A model generated the notes under the pieces. That model was not told the DNA's origin. It was given only the letters and a program-made list of their open reading frames with translations, and did no database searches. From positions 1 through 30,367 of the forward strand of contig JBKJIQ010000028.1 of the NCBI GenBank assembly GCA_046598395.1: DNA of 30,367 nucleotides, read 5' to 3'. Positions 22,542 through 30,153 of this stretch are shown in pieces. Position 1 is the stretch's first letter, and each line of letters starts with the position of its first letter. The position numbers and the translations under genes were made by a program. This DNA comes from JAENVU01 sp046598395 (GTDB taxonomy: Bacteria; Actinomycetota; Acidimicrobiia; IMCC26256; JAENVU01).

Positions 22542-24046
22542 CCGCGCGTCCCACCCTCGCCGAGTTTCAGGGGTTCGCCCGTGAGTACACCGTGGTACCG
22601 GTCTGGCGCGAGGTGCTCGCCGATCTGGAGACACCCGTCTCGGCGTTTCTCAAACTCGTGGGGGACGGCGAAGGGTTCCTCCTCGAGTCGGTGGAACACG
22701 CCGAACACTGGGGTCGCTTCTCGTTCATTGGTCGTGATCCGGTAGTCACGCTCGTGGCGCGCGGCCGCGAGATCGAAGTCACCGGTGCCCTGCCACCGGG
22801 CGTACCCGTGGACCAAGGCGCATTGGCCGCGCTCGAAGCGCTCCTCGCGGCCCACCGCGCACCCCAACTCGATGAGCTGCCGCCATTCCACGGCGGCGTC
22901 GTCGGGTACCTCAGCTACGACGTCGTCAGGGAAATCGAACACCTTCCGAACGTTCCGCCAGATCCGATTGGTTGGCCCGACGCGGTCTTGGCGCTCACTG
23001 GCCATGTGACCGCATTCGACCATTACAAGCAGCGGCTCTTCCTCATCGAGAACGTCTTCCTCACCGCCGACCTGAGCGACGATGCCGTCGAGTCCGCCTA
23101 CGTGCGGGCCTGCGAACGGCTCGACGCGCTCGTCGATGAACTGGCGCGCCCGTTGCCGTACACGCCGTCGGCGCCGCCGGCCGATGCACTCGATGAGCTG
23201 CCGCCGTTCACGCGCTCGATGTCGGACGCTACGTACTGTCGCGCCGTGGAGGTGGCGCGCGAGCACATCTTCGCCGGCGACATTTTCCAGGTTGTCCTCG
23301 CGCAACGCTTCGACCTGGAAGGCATCTACGAGCCGTTCGACGTCTACCGCGTCCTGCGCCAAGTAAACCCCTCGCCATACATGTACTTCGTGCGCAATGC
23401 CGAAGCCACGATCGTGGGATCCTCGCCCGAACCCATGGTCCAGGTCACTGATGGGCGTGTGATCAGCCGACCGATCGCGGGCACGCGATTCCGCGGGCGA
23501 AGCGACGAGCACGACCGTCGGCTCGCAGCGGAGCTGAGTGAAGATCCGAAAGAGCGAGCCGAGCACGTGATGCTGGTGGATCTCGCACGCAATGATGTGG
23601 GCCGGGTCGTGACGTTTGGCAGCGAGCAGGTGGATGAACTGATGCTGTTGGAGCGTTACTCACACGTGATGCACCTCACGTCGCAGGTCTCAGGCGAGTT
23701 GGCTCCCGGCCGCAGCGCGGTCGACGTATTACGCGCCACGTTTCCGGCCGGGACGGTGAGCGGCGCACCCAAGGTTCGGGCCATGCAACTCATCGACGAA
23801 CTCGAACCGGTGAAGCGCGGCCCCTACGCGGGCATCGTCGGCTATCTCGACTTCTCCGGGAACTTAGACACCGCGATCACCATTCGGACGATGGTGTGGC
23901 GGGGCGATCAGGCGAGCGTGCAGGCGGGAGCAGGAATCGTGGCCGACAGTGAGGCCGAACTCGAGAACCTCGAATGCCACAACAAGGCCAAGGCGCTGCT
24001 CACCGCGGCGCAGGCGTCACGGAAGCTGTCCTCGGTGCGGCGATGA
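22538..24046 (+). CDS. trpE: Anthranilate synthase component I
   Basis: A 502-aa chorismate-utilising enzyme that makes anthranilate from chorismate and glutamine-derived ammonia, working with TrpG (not in this window). The LLES motif (48-51, GFLLESVEHAEHWGRFSF) that binds feedback tryptophan is intact. The C-terminal catalytic domain has PSPYMYF, GSSPEP, RPIAGTRFRG, LVDLARNDVGRV, GTVSGAPKVRAM and the end block YAGIVGYLDFSGN. These separate it from PabB as far as the eye can tell, together with the hisI/trpC context. GTG start in GTGA overlap with hisI; the stop overlaps the next ATG (ATGA). Confidence 0.95.
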   Translation: MTARPTLAEFQGFAREYTVVPVWREVLADLETPVSAFLKLVGDGEGFLLESVEHAEHWGRFSFIGRDPVVTLVARGREIEVTGALPPGVPVDQGALAALEALLAAHRAPQLDELPPFHGGVVGYLSYDVVREIEHLPNVPPDPIGWPDAVLALTGHVTAFDHYKQRLFLIENVFLTADLSDDAVESAYVRACERLDALVDELARPLPYTPSAPPADALDELPPFTRSMSDATYCRAVEVAREHIFAGDIFQVVLAQRFDLEGIYEPFDVYRVLRQVNPSPYMYFVRNAEATIVGSSPEPMVQVTDGRVISRPIAGTRFRGRSDEHDRRLAAELSEDPKERAEHVMLVDLARNDVGRVVTFGSEQVDELMLLERYSHVMHLTSQVSGELAPGRSAVDVLRATFPAGTVSGAPKVRAMQLIDELEPVKRGPYAGIVGYLDFSGNLDTAITIRTMVWRGDQASVQAGAGIVADSEAELENLECHNKAKALLTAAQASRKLSSVRR

Positions 24047-24759
24047 CGTCGCTCGCCGGTTCGTCACGGCGCGACATCGTTCGAGTGTCGGGTCCGGATA
24101 CCTGGACGTTCTTGCAGAGTTTGCTGTCCCAAGACGTGGCGGACATGGCACGCGGCGAGCGCCGGGCCACGTTGCTGCTCACGCCCCAGGGCAAGGTCGA
24201 CGTGTTCGGCGGCATCACCCGCGACGGTGACGACGCGGTGCTCGACACCGATCCTGGTTGGGGAGCGCGCCTGGCTGGGTCGCTCGGTCGATTCAAGATC
24301 CGCACCAAGGTCGAGATCGTGGTGGCGGCGGCCCCCGAGATCGACGAAGCAGAGTCCGGGCGCGAAGAAGCGACCCGGATCGCTGCGGGCGTCCCGTGTC
24401 TCGGCGCCGATCTCAACGATGCCGTGATCCCGCAAGAGGCGTTCCTCGAGGTCGACGCGGTGAGTTTCACCAAGGGGTGCTTCATCGGCCAAGAGTTGGT
24501 GTGTCGCATCGACTCACGCGGTCACGTGAATCGGTTTCTCCGCCACCTCGTTCCCGAGGACGGTTCGGTGACGCTTCCCGAAGGTGCCGAGATCGTCGTC
24601 GGCGAGAAAACGGTGGGAACGATCACGAGCTCCGCGCCGGGAATCGCGATGGGCTACGTCCGCCGCGAGGTCCACCCTCCGGCCGCAGCTTCGGTCAACG
24701 GCCTCCCGATCCGCGTGGCCTGCCTACCGACACCGACCCATCACGCCGGCACCGAATAG
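24043..24759 (+). CDS. ygfZ: Folate-binding protein YgfZ/GcvT-like
   Basis: A 238-aa member of the YgfZ (IBA57) family, tetrahydrofolate-dependent proteins that help maintain Fe-S enzymes. The signature KGCFIGQE is at 144-151 (Cys146). The N-terminus (RVSGPDTWTFLQSLLSQDV and LLLTPQGKVDVFG) matches the GcvT-like folate fold. ATG 24043 overlaps the trpE TGA (ATGA), which fixes the start against the longer open frame. It is the third gene of hisI-trpE-ygfZ. Its place here has no clear metabolic reason beyond coupling. Confidence 0.92.
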   Translation: MTSLAGSSRRDIVRVSGPDTWTFLQSLLSQDVADMARGERRATLLLTPQGKVDVFGGITRDGDDAVLDTDPGWGARLAGSLGRFKIRTKVEIVVAAAPEIDEAESGREEATRIAAGVPCLGADLNDAVIPQEAFLEVDAVSFTKGCFIGQELVCRIDSRGHVNRFLRHLVPEDGSVTLPEGAEIVVGEKTVGTITSSAPGIAMGYVRREVHPPAAASVNGLPIRVACLPTPTHHAGTE

Positions 24760-24789
24760 ATCCACCCGGTCGGCGACGTCAGGGCCACG

Positions 24790-25962
24790 TCAGCGGAGCG
24801 CGTTGGCCTTCGCAATCTGGCCGAGCCACGCGGCGCTGGGCTTCGGGGTGCGGACTTGGGTCTCACGGTCGACCGAGACCAGACCGAAGCGCGGTCCGTA
24901 GCCGAGCGCCCACTCGAAGTTGTCGAGGAGCGACCAATAGAAGTAGCCGCGAACGTCGATGCCATCGGCGAGGCAACGCTGCACTCCGCCGAGTGCGTCG
25001 GTGACGTAGCGGATGCGCTGTGCGTCGTCGGTGGTGCCGATTCCGTTTTCGGTCACGTAGACCGGCGAGCCGGAGACCTCCGCCGCATAACGAATGCTCA
25101 CTTCCAACGCGTCGGGCCAGTACTCATAGCCCATGTCGAGAACATCGACGCCGGGCTCGGGCCCGTCGGGGAGACCTTCAGCCGTGAGACGAGTGCGCGA
25201 GTAGGCCTGGACCCCGATGAAATCGTCGCCGGCCGCGGCCGCGAGGTGTTGCCCTTCGTGCATCTCGCGCGTCTGGGTGAGCACGGCCTCGGAACCCTCC
25301 GGCACCCACCAGTCGCCCATCGCCACACAGGAACCCACCGGGAAGTCGCCGGGCCCGGCCTTGATGGCGTCGTACGCCCGCCGATGCGCGGCTTTGAGGT
25401 GCTCATTGGCCGCCGCGTATTCACCGAGGTCGTGATGACCTGGAGGGAAGGCGCCGACCATGAAGCCCATGAGGGAGACAATGTTTGGCTCGTTGATCGT
25501 GCACGCCATCCCGATCTCGTCACCGAGATGCGCCACCGCGCGATCGCAGAACCGTGCGAAGCGATCGACGATGTGGGGGTCGGTCCAGCCACCATCGGTG
25601 ACCGCCCACCGCGGTGTGGTGAAGTGGTGGAACGTGACCACGGGAAGCAGGCCGAGATCACGGGTCGTCGCACACATCCGCCGGTAGTGGTCGAGCGCGG
25701 CGAGCGAGAACTCGCCTTCTGCGGGCTCGATACGGGACCACTCCAGCGAGAATCGGTACGCGCCGAAGCCGAGGGCGGCCAGCGTCGCGATGTCGTCGGG
25801 ATACCGCCAGAAGTGGTCGCATGCGTCGCCGGCGGGTTCCACGGTCCCGGTGCCGGGCGTGTGTTCGAACTCCCACCAGTCGTTATTCCACGTGCCCCCT
25901 TCCACTTGGTGGGCCGCGGTCGCCGTGCCCCAAACGAAGCCGTCGGGAAAGTTCGTACTCAT
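24790..25962 (-). CDS. Glycoside hydrolase family 1 (beta-glucosidase-like)
   Basis: A 390-aa GH1 enzyme of the retaining type. The acid/base Glu158 is in TINEPN and the nucleophile Glu305 in VYVTENGIG. The N-terminus FPDGFVWGTATAAHQVEG and YRFSLEWSRIEP are family hallmarks, as is the C-terminal GYFYWSLLDNFEWALGYGPRFGL. It is shorter than usual (about 440-480 aa), with compact loops but all catalytic blocks. No signal peptide. ATG 25960-25962 lies six nt after TAGGGT on the minus strand. It is inverted inside the his-trp cluster, between ygfZ (30 bp, convergent) and trpC (25 bp, divergent). Specificity not readable. Confidence 0.95.
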   Translation of the reverse strand: MSTNFPDGFVWGTATAAHQVEGGTWNNDWWEFEHTPGTGTVEPAGDACDHFWRYPDDIATLAALGFGAYRFSLEWSRIEPAEGEFSLAALDHYRRMCATTRDLGLLPVVTFHHFTTPRWAVTDGGWTDPHIVDRFARFCDRAVAHLGDEIGMACTINEPNIVSLMGFMVGAFPPGHHDLGEYAAANEHLKAAHRRAYDAIKAGPGDFPVGSCVAMGDWWVPEGSEAVLTQTREMHEGQHLAAAAGDDFIGVQAYSRTRLTAEGLPDGPEPGVDVLDMGYEYWPDALEVSIRYAAEVSGSPVYVTENGIGTTDDAQRIRYVTDALGGVQRCLADGIDVRGYFYWSLLDNFEWALGYGPRFGLVSVDRETQVRTPKPSAAWLGQIAKANALR

Positions 25963-25968
25963 ATCCGG

Positions 25969-25978
25969 ACCCTAGACT
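25969..25978. promoter_or_regulatory. Shared symmetric divergent -10 (ACCCTAGACT) between GH1 and trpC
   Basis: On the plus strand TAGACT (25973-25978) lies nine nt before the trpC ATG (25988). On the minus strand TAGGGT (25969-25974) lies six nt before the GH1 ATG (25962). They share the central TA. The gap between the start codons is 25 bp, so any -35 sequence would have to lie inside the opposite gene. Confidence 0.55.
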
Positions 25979-25987
25979 CGACCGCCC

Positions 25988-26788
25988 ATGACGGTCCTCC
26001 ATCGCATCCTTGCCACCAAGCGCGACGAGGTCACGATGTTGCGCCGCCCACAGACCCGGAGTCTCCTCCGCGGGCAGGCCCTCGACGCGCCGCCCCCGCG
26101 CGACTTTCGCGCCGCCATCCGCCGGGCCGATCACCATCCCGGGTTGATTGCCGAAATCAAACGGCGCTCGCCGTCGAAGGGTGACCTGGCGCTCGATCTC
26201 GATCCGGGCCTGCTCGCCGTGGAATACGAGACCGGTGGCGCCACCGCGTTGAGCGTGCTGACTGATGCTCCGTACTTCGGCGGTGCAATCGCAGACCTGC
26301 AAGCCGCTCGGGACGCATCGACCCTGCCCGTACTGCGCAAAGACTTCATGATCGACGAAGTACAGGTCTACGAGGCGCGCGCCATCGGCGCCGACGCGAT
26401 TCTCTTGATCCTCGCGGCACTGTCCGATGACGCGCTGGTGCAAGAACTGACCGAACTCGCCCAGGCGCTGGGAATGGCGGTGGTGGTGGAGGCACACGAC
26501 GAGGCCGAGGTGGTCCGCGGCGTTGAACTCCAAGCACAGATTCTCGGGGTGAACGCTCGGAATCTCGGTACGTTCGCCGAAGATCTCGATGGTTCGGCCG
26601 CGCTGATTGCCCACATTCCGCCGTCGATCTTCGCAATTGCCGAGAGCGCGATTCGGACTCCCGCCGATTCGCAGCGCATGGCCGCAGCCGGATTCGACGC
26701 TCTCCTCGTCGGAGAAGCCTTGGTGCGAAGCGTTGATCCGCGTACGCTCGCCTCGGCGCTGGTAGCGCCACTCGTGTCTCCCCGGTAG
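25988..26788 (+). CDS. trpC: Indole-3-glycerol-phosphate synthase
   Basis: A 266-aa TIM-barrel enzyme that converts CdRP to indole-3-glycerol phosphate. Catalytic residues expected of the family are present: Lys58 (AEIKRRSPSKG), Lys118 (LRKDFM), Glu168 (VVVEAHD), Asn189 and Arg191 (GVNARNL). AESAIRTPADSQRMAAAGFDALLVGEALV is the phosphate-binding end. ATG 25988 gives the normal N-terminus; no SD, with TAGACT nine nt upstream. First gene of the trp run; the TAG stop is embedded in the SD of trpB2. It is monofunctional, with trpF separate. Confidence 0.96.
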   Translation: MTVLHRILATKRDEVTMLRRPQTRSLLRGQALDAPPPRDFRAAIRRADHHPGLIAEIKRRSPSKGDLALDLDPGLLAVEYETGGATALSVLTDAPYFGGAIADLQAARDASTLPVLRKDFMIDEVQVYEARAIGADAILLILAALSDDALVQELTELAQALGMAVVVEAHDEAEVVRGVELQAQILGVNARNLGTFAEDLDGSAALIAHIPPSIFAIAESAIRTPADSQRMAAAGFDALLVGEALVRSVDPRTLASALVAPLVSPR

Positions 26789-26792
26789 GAGG
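26787..26792 (+). promoter_or_regulatory. Strong SD (AGGAGG) overlapping the trpC stop codon
   Basis: AGGAGG begins inside the TAG stop of trpC and sits four nt before GTG 26797 of trpB2. It fixes the GTG start and indicates the two genes share a transcript. It contrasts with the SD-less first genes of the window's operons. Confidence 0.8.
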
Positions 26793-26796
26793 ATCC

Positions 26797-28050
26797 GTGA
26801 CCCGATTCGATCTGCGCAGCGATCAGATTCCGAGCGCCTGGTACAACGCGCTCCCTGACCTCCCGGCGCCGCTGCAGCCCCCGTTACATCCCGCCACGAA
26901 CGCCCCGGTGGGCCCCGACGATCTCGCGCCGCTCTTCCCGATGGGTCTCATCGCTCAGGAGGTGTCCACCGAAGCATGGATCGATATCCCGGGAGAAGTG
27001 ATCGACATCCTGCGCCTGTGGCGACCCACGCCGCTCGTGCGCGCCGAGCGTCTCGAACGAGCGCTCGGCACCCCGGCACGCATCTATTTCAAGGACGAGT
27101 CCGTATCGCCTGCCGGATCGCACAAGCCGAACACTGCCGTCCCTCAGGCCTTCTACAACTCGGCCGAAGGCATCAAACGGCTGACGACGGAGACCGGCGC
27201 GGGCCAGTGGGGGAGTTCACTGGCGTTCGCCGCGGCGCAGTTCGACATCGAGTGCAAGGTCTACATGGTCCGCGCGTCGTACGAGCAGAAGCCCTACCGC
27301 CGGATGCTCATGGAAACGTGGGGAGCATCGGTAGTGCCTTCACCCGTGGCCGACCCGTCGAGTCCCGGTTCGCTCGGCTTGGCGATCTCCGACGCGGTGG
27401 CCGACGCCGCGCCCCGAGCCGACACTCATTACGCGCTCGGTTCTGTGCTGAATCATGTCCTGTTGCATCAGACGATCATCGGGCTGGAAGCCAAGGATCA
27501 ACTCGCACTCGCGGGTGAGACGCGACCCGATGTGATTATCAGCTCGTGTGGTGGCGGTTCCAACCTCGCAGGTATCGCCTTGCCCTTCATGAACGACCCC
27601 GCGGTGCGGCTGGTGGCCGTGGAGCCGTCGAGCTGTCCCACACTCACAGAAGGCCGGTTCGAGTACGACTTCGGCGACACCGCGGGGATGACGCCGTTGC
27701 TCCCGATGTACACGCTCGGCCATGACTTCATGCCGCCGTCGATCCACGCCGGAGGGCTGCGCTACCACGGCGACGCGCCGATCATTTGCAATCTGGTGCA
27801 GCACGGACGCATGGAGGCGATCGCGTATCCACAGGGCAAGACCTTCGAGGCCGCGGTGCAGTTCGCTCGCACGGAAGGGAAAGTGCCGGCACCGGAGACC
27901 GGGCACGCGATCTGCTCGGTCATCGATGAGGCCCTCGCCGCGAAGGAGCTCGATGAGGATCGTGTGATCTTGTTCAACTACTCGGGCCACGGGTTCCTCG
28001 ATCTCGCCGCGTACGACGACTATCTGAATGGGCGCCTGATCGACAGCTGA
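26797..28050 (+). CDS. trpB2: Tryptophan synthase beta-like protein, TrpB2 type
   Basis: A 417-aa fold-type II PLP enzyme. The PLP Lys110 is in SPAGSHKPNTA, the phosphate loop in SSCGGGSNLAG, and ETGAGQWGSSLAFA follows. The N-terminal extension (about 70 residues, with PLFPMGLIAQE), GSHKPN in place of GSHKIN, and the RASYEQKPYRRMLMETWGA block mark the TrpB2 branch, not the TrpA-partnered TrpB1. TrpB2 makes Trp from indole and serine and usually does not form the classical TrpA complex. It lies between trpC and trpF, with a true trpB further on, so the cluster carries both paralogues. A role in salvaging free indole is plausible but inferred. Confidence 0.93.
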   Translation: MTRFDLRSDQIPSAWYNALPDLPAPLQPPLHPATNAPVGPDDLAPLFPMGLIAQEVSTEAWIDIPGEVIDILRLWRPTPLVRAERLERALGTPARIYFKDESVSPAGSHKPNTAVPQAFYNSAEGIKRLTTETGAGQWGSSLAFAAAQFDIECKVYMVRASYEQKPYRRMLMETWGASVVPSPVADPSSPGSLGLAISDAVADAAPRADTHYALGSVLNHVLLHQTIIGLEAKDQLALAGETRPDVIISSCGGGSNLAGIALPFMNDPAVRLVAVEPSSCPTLTEGRFEYDFGDTAGMTPLLPMYTLGHDFMPPSIHAGGLRYHGDAPIICNLVQHGRMEAIAYPQGKTFEAAVQFARTEGKVPAPETGHAICSVIDEALAAKELDEDRVILFNYSGHGFLDLAAYDDYLNGRLIDS

Positions 28051-28137
28051 GTTGTCCAGTTACCTGCGGCGGGCCGGCTTCGGCAGCGCTACCTCAACCC
28101 CGTGCGGAATGTCCACCTTCGCAGCTGAGTGAAGCGA

Positions 28138-28143
28138 TACCGT
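28138..28143 (+). promoter_or_regulatory. Candidate -10 (TACCGT) for trpF
   Basis: TACCGT is nine nt before GTG 28153, the preferred trpF start, with no SD between. It lies in the 102-bp trpB2-trpF gap (28051-28152), which has no clear terminator. It suggests trpF is at least partly transcribed on its own. Confidence 0.4.
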
Positions 28144-28152
28144 CTGCACCTC

Positions 28153-28839
28153 GTGTTCGTCAAAATCTGCGGAATGACCAATGAGGACGATGCGCTCCTC
28201 GCAGTGGCAATGGGAGCCGACGCGCTCGGTTTCGTCTTCGCGCCAGGGAGCCGACGCCAGGTTCGCCAGGACCAAGCACGCGACATCATTCGGCGTCTCC
28301 CCGCCAGCACCGTCACCGTCGGCGTCTTTCGCGATGAACGCCCGGAACGAGTCGCCGCGATCGTGAACAACGTTGGGCTCACCGGCGCCCAGCTGCACGG
28401 GCGCGAGCCACTGTCGGAGGTGCGCTGGATTCGTCAGCGCACCAAGTTCGTGATCCAAGCCTTCACCGCTGGAGATCCTGCGCTCGCCAGCGTGGCCAAC
28501 GGTCCCGCCGATGTGATTCTCGTCGACTCACCTGATCCCGGATCGGGTCGGCTCTTCGATTGGAAGTTGGCCGAAGGCGCACCCGGTGGAATCCGGCTCA
28601 TGGTCGCGGGTGGCCTGAACGCCGACAACGTCGGCGACGCGATTCGACGGTTGCGCCCATGGGGTGTGGATGTCGCCACCGGCGTGGAGTCGTCACCCGG
28701 GCGCAAGGATGCACGGAAGCTGCGGCGGTTCATTCAGGCGGCGCGTGAGATCGGCGACGTGGTGGAGGACGACGACCGTCCACCCATCGCCGCCGTTGCA
28801 CCGTATGACTGGGAACTCGACGAACTGCGCGGGACCTGA
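28153..28839 (+). CDS. trpF: Phosphoribosylanthranilate isomerase
   Basis: A 228-aa TIM-barrel enzyme that isomerises PRA to CdRP. MFVKICGMTNEDDA opens the protein with catalytic Cys6. The catalytic Asp is in ILVDSPDPGSGRLFDW. GGLNADNVGDAIRRLRPWGVDVATGVESSPGRKD is the conserved phosphate-binding end. GTG 28153 is chosen over GTG 28129 (MKRYRLHL...), because family members start at the first strand and TACCGT (28138-28143) would lie inside the longer version. An acidic C-terminal tail of about 30 residues (VVEDDDRPPIAAVAPYDWELDEL) follows the usual domain. It is a stand-alone TrpF, so HisA need not be bifunctional. Confidence 0.94.
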   Translation: MFVKICGMTNEDDALLAVAMGADALGFVFAPGSRRQVRQDQARDIIRRLPASTVTVGVFRDERPERVAAIVNNVGLTGAQLHGREPLSEVRWIRQRTKFVIQAFTAGDPALASVANGPADVILVDSPDPGSGRLFDWKLAEGAPGGIRLMVAGGLNADNVGDAIRRLRPWGVDVATGVESSPGRKDARKLRRFIQAAREIGDVVEDDDRPPIAAVAPYDWELDELRGT

Positions 28840-28876
28840 GCCCGCGATATTTCCGTGCGCAGGAGTTGAGTGCTCG

Positions 28877-28882
28877 TAACAT
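28877..28882 (+). promoter_or_regulatory. Candidate -10 (TAACAT) upstream of trpB
   Basis: TAACAT in the 72-bp trpF-trpB gap would start a transcript near 28889, giving a short leader that carries the SD GAGGAG (28901-28906). No clear -35 is visible. It suggests trpBA can be transcribed separately from trpF. Confidence 0.4.
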
Positions 28883-28911
28883 GAGCGCTTCGGCCCCGAT
28901 GAGGAGTTGTC

Positions 28912-30153
28912 ATGTCCGCGCCACAACGCGGTGACGCAGTCGTCTTAGGTCCACCGGGATCGGAACCCACAGGACTCGGACGCTTCGGTGAGTTCGGCGG
29001 TCGGTACGTTCCCGAGACCCTGGTCCCTGCGCTCGAGGAACTCGAAGCCGAGTTCCGGCGCGCGTGGACGTCGCCTGAGTTCCGTACCGAATACGCCGAC
29101 CTTCTCACCCATTACGCAGGGCGACCCACGCCGGTGACCGAATGCCACCGCTTGTCCGAACGGCTCGGGGTCCGCGTCCTGCTGAAGCGCGAAGACCTCA
29201 CGCACACCGGGTCACACAAGATCAACAACGTGCTCGGCCAGGCTCTGCTCACGCGGCGCATGGGCAAGCAGCGGGTCATCGCCGAAACCGGTGCAGGACA
29301 GCACGGTGTGGCGACCGCGACCGCGGCTGCCCTCTTCGGTCTCGATTGCATCGTGTTCATGGGCGCGGTCGATGTTGAACGCCAAGCACTCAATGTGTTT
29401 CGCATGCAGCTCCTCGGCGCCGAAGTCATCCCCGTCACCTCCGGGAGCGCCACGCTCAAGGACGCGATCAACGACGCGCTGCGTGATTGGGTCGCATCGG
29501 TGCAGTCCACGCACTACTGCATTGGTTCGGTGGTCGGACCGCATCCGTTTCCCTGGATCGTCCGCGAGTTCCAGCGGATCGTGGGGGATGAAGCGCGCGA
29601 GCAAACCCGTGAAATGCTCGGAGGATCGGACCCCGACTTCGTGGTCGCCTGCGTCGGTGGCGGCTCCAATGCCATGGGCACCTTCGCCGGATTCCTCGAC
29701 ACGAAATCAGAACTCATCGGGGTCGAAGCCGGTGGCCTCGGGCTCGAATCGGGCCGCCACGGTGCTTCGATCAGCCGCGGCGTTCCGGGCGCACTCCACG
29801 GTGCACGGTCGCTGTACCTCCAAGACGAGGATGGACAAATCAAGGAAGCGCATTCGATCAGCGCCGGGCTCGACTATCCCGGCGTCGGCCCCGAGCACGC
29901 GGCACTCGCCGCGAGTGGCAGGGCCGAGTACCCGTTCGCCACCGACGCCGAGGCGCTCTCCGGGTTCCAGCTGCTGTCGGTGACCGAGGGAATCGTTCCG
30001 GCGCTCGAACCCGCCCACGCGATCGGCTGGCTCGCCCGCGAGGCCGGCAACCGGATCCCGAAGGACGCAACCGTGCTCGTGACCCTCTCCGGTCGGGGCG
30101 ACAAGGACGCCATGCAGGTCGCCGAGATGCTCAACGGCGAACCGCTCGTATGA
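28912..30153 (+). CDS. trpB: Tryptophan synthase beta chain (TrpB1)
   Basis: A 413-aa PLP enzyme of the TrpA-partnered branch. FGEFGGRYVPETLVPALEELE is the classic TrpB1 start. PLP Lys103 is in HTGSHKINN, catalytic Glu125 in AETGAGQHGVATA, and the phosphate loop is CVGGGSNAMG. The COMM-domain region that contacts TrpA (about 170-200, SGSATLKDAINDALRDW) is intact. SD GAGGAG (28901-28906) five nt before ATG 28912. The stop overlaps the trpA ATG (ATGA), the usual coupling for the alpha-beta complex. It converts indole, channelled from TrpA, plus serine to Trp. Confidence 0.97.
   Translation: MSAPQRGDAVVLGPPGSEPTGLGRFGEFGGRYVPETLVPALEELEAEFRRAWTSPEFRTEYADLLTHYAGRPTPVTECHRLSERLGVRVLLKREDLTHTGSHKINNVLGQALLTRRMGKQRVIAETGAGQHGVATATAAALFGLDCIVFMGAVDVERQALNVFRMQLLGAEVIPVTSGSATLKDAINDALRDWVASVQSTHYCIGSVVGPHPFPWIVREFQRIVGDEAREQTREMLGGSDPDFVVACVGGGSNAMGTFAGFLDTKSELIGVEAGGLGLESGRHGASISRGVPGALHGARSLYLQDEDGQIKEAHSISAGLDYPGVGPEHAALAASGRAEYPFATDAEALSGFQLLSVTEGIVPALEPAHAIGWLAREAGNRIPKDATVLVTLSGRGDKDAMQVAEMLNGEPLV

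Noticed and set aside
28060..28149. 29-codon minus-strand ORF in the trpB2-trpF gap
   Set aside because: It reads as a plausible basic peptide, but it has no convincing SD, overlaps the likely trpF promoter and matches nothing I know. Too weak to list as a gene.
28129..28152. Earlier GTG start for trpF adding MKRYRLHL
   Set aside because: The extra residues precede the family's first strand and cover the TACCGT -10-like site. GTG 28153 gives the standard N-terminus.
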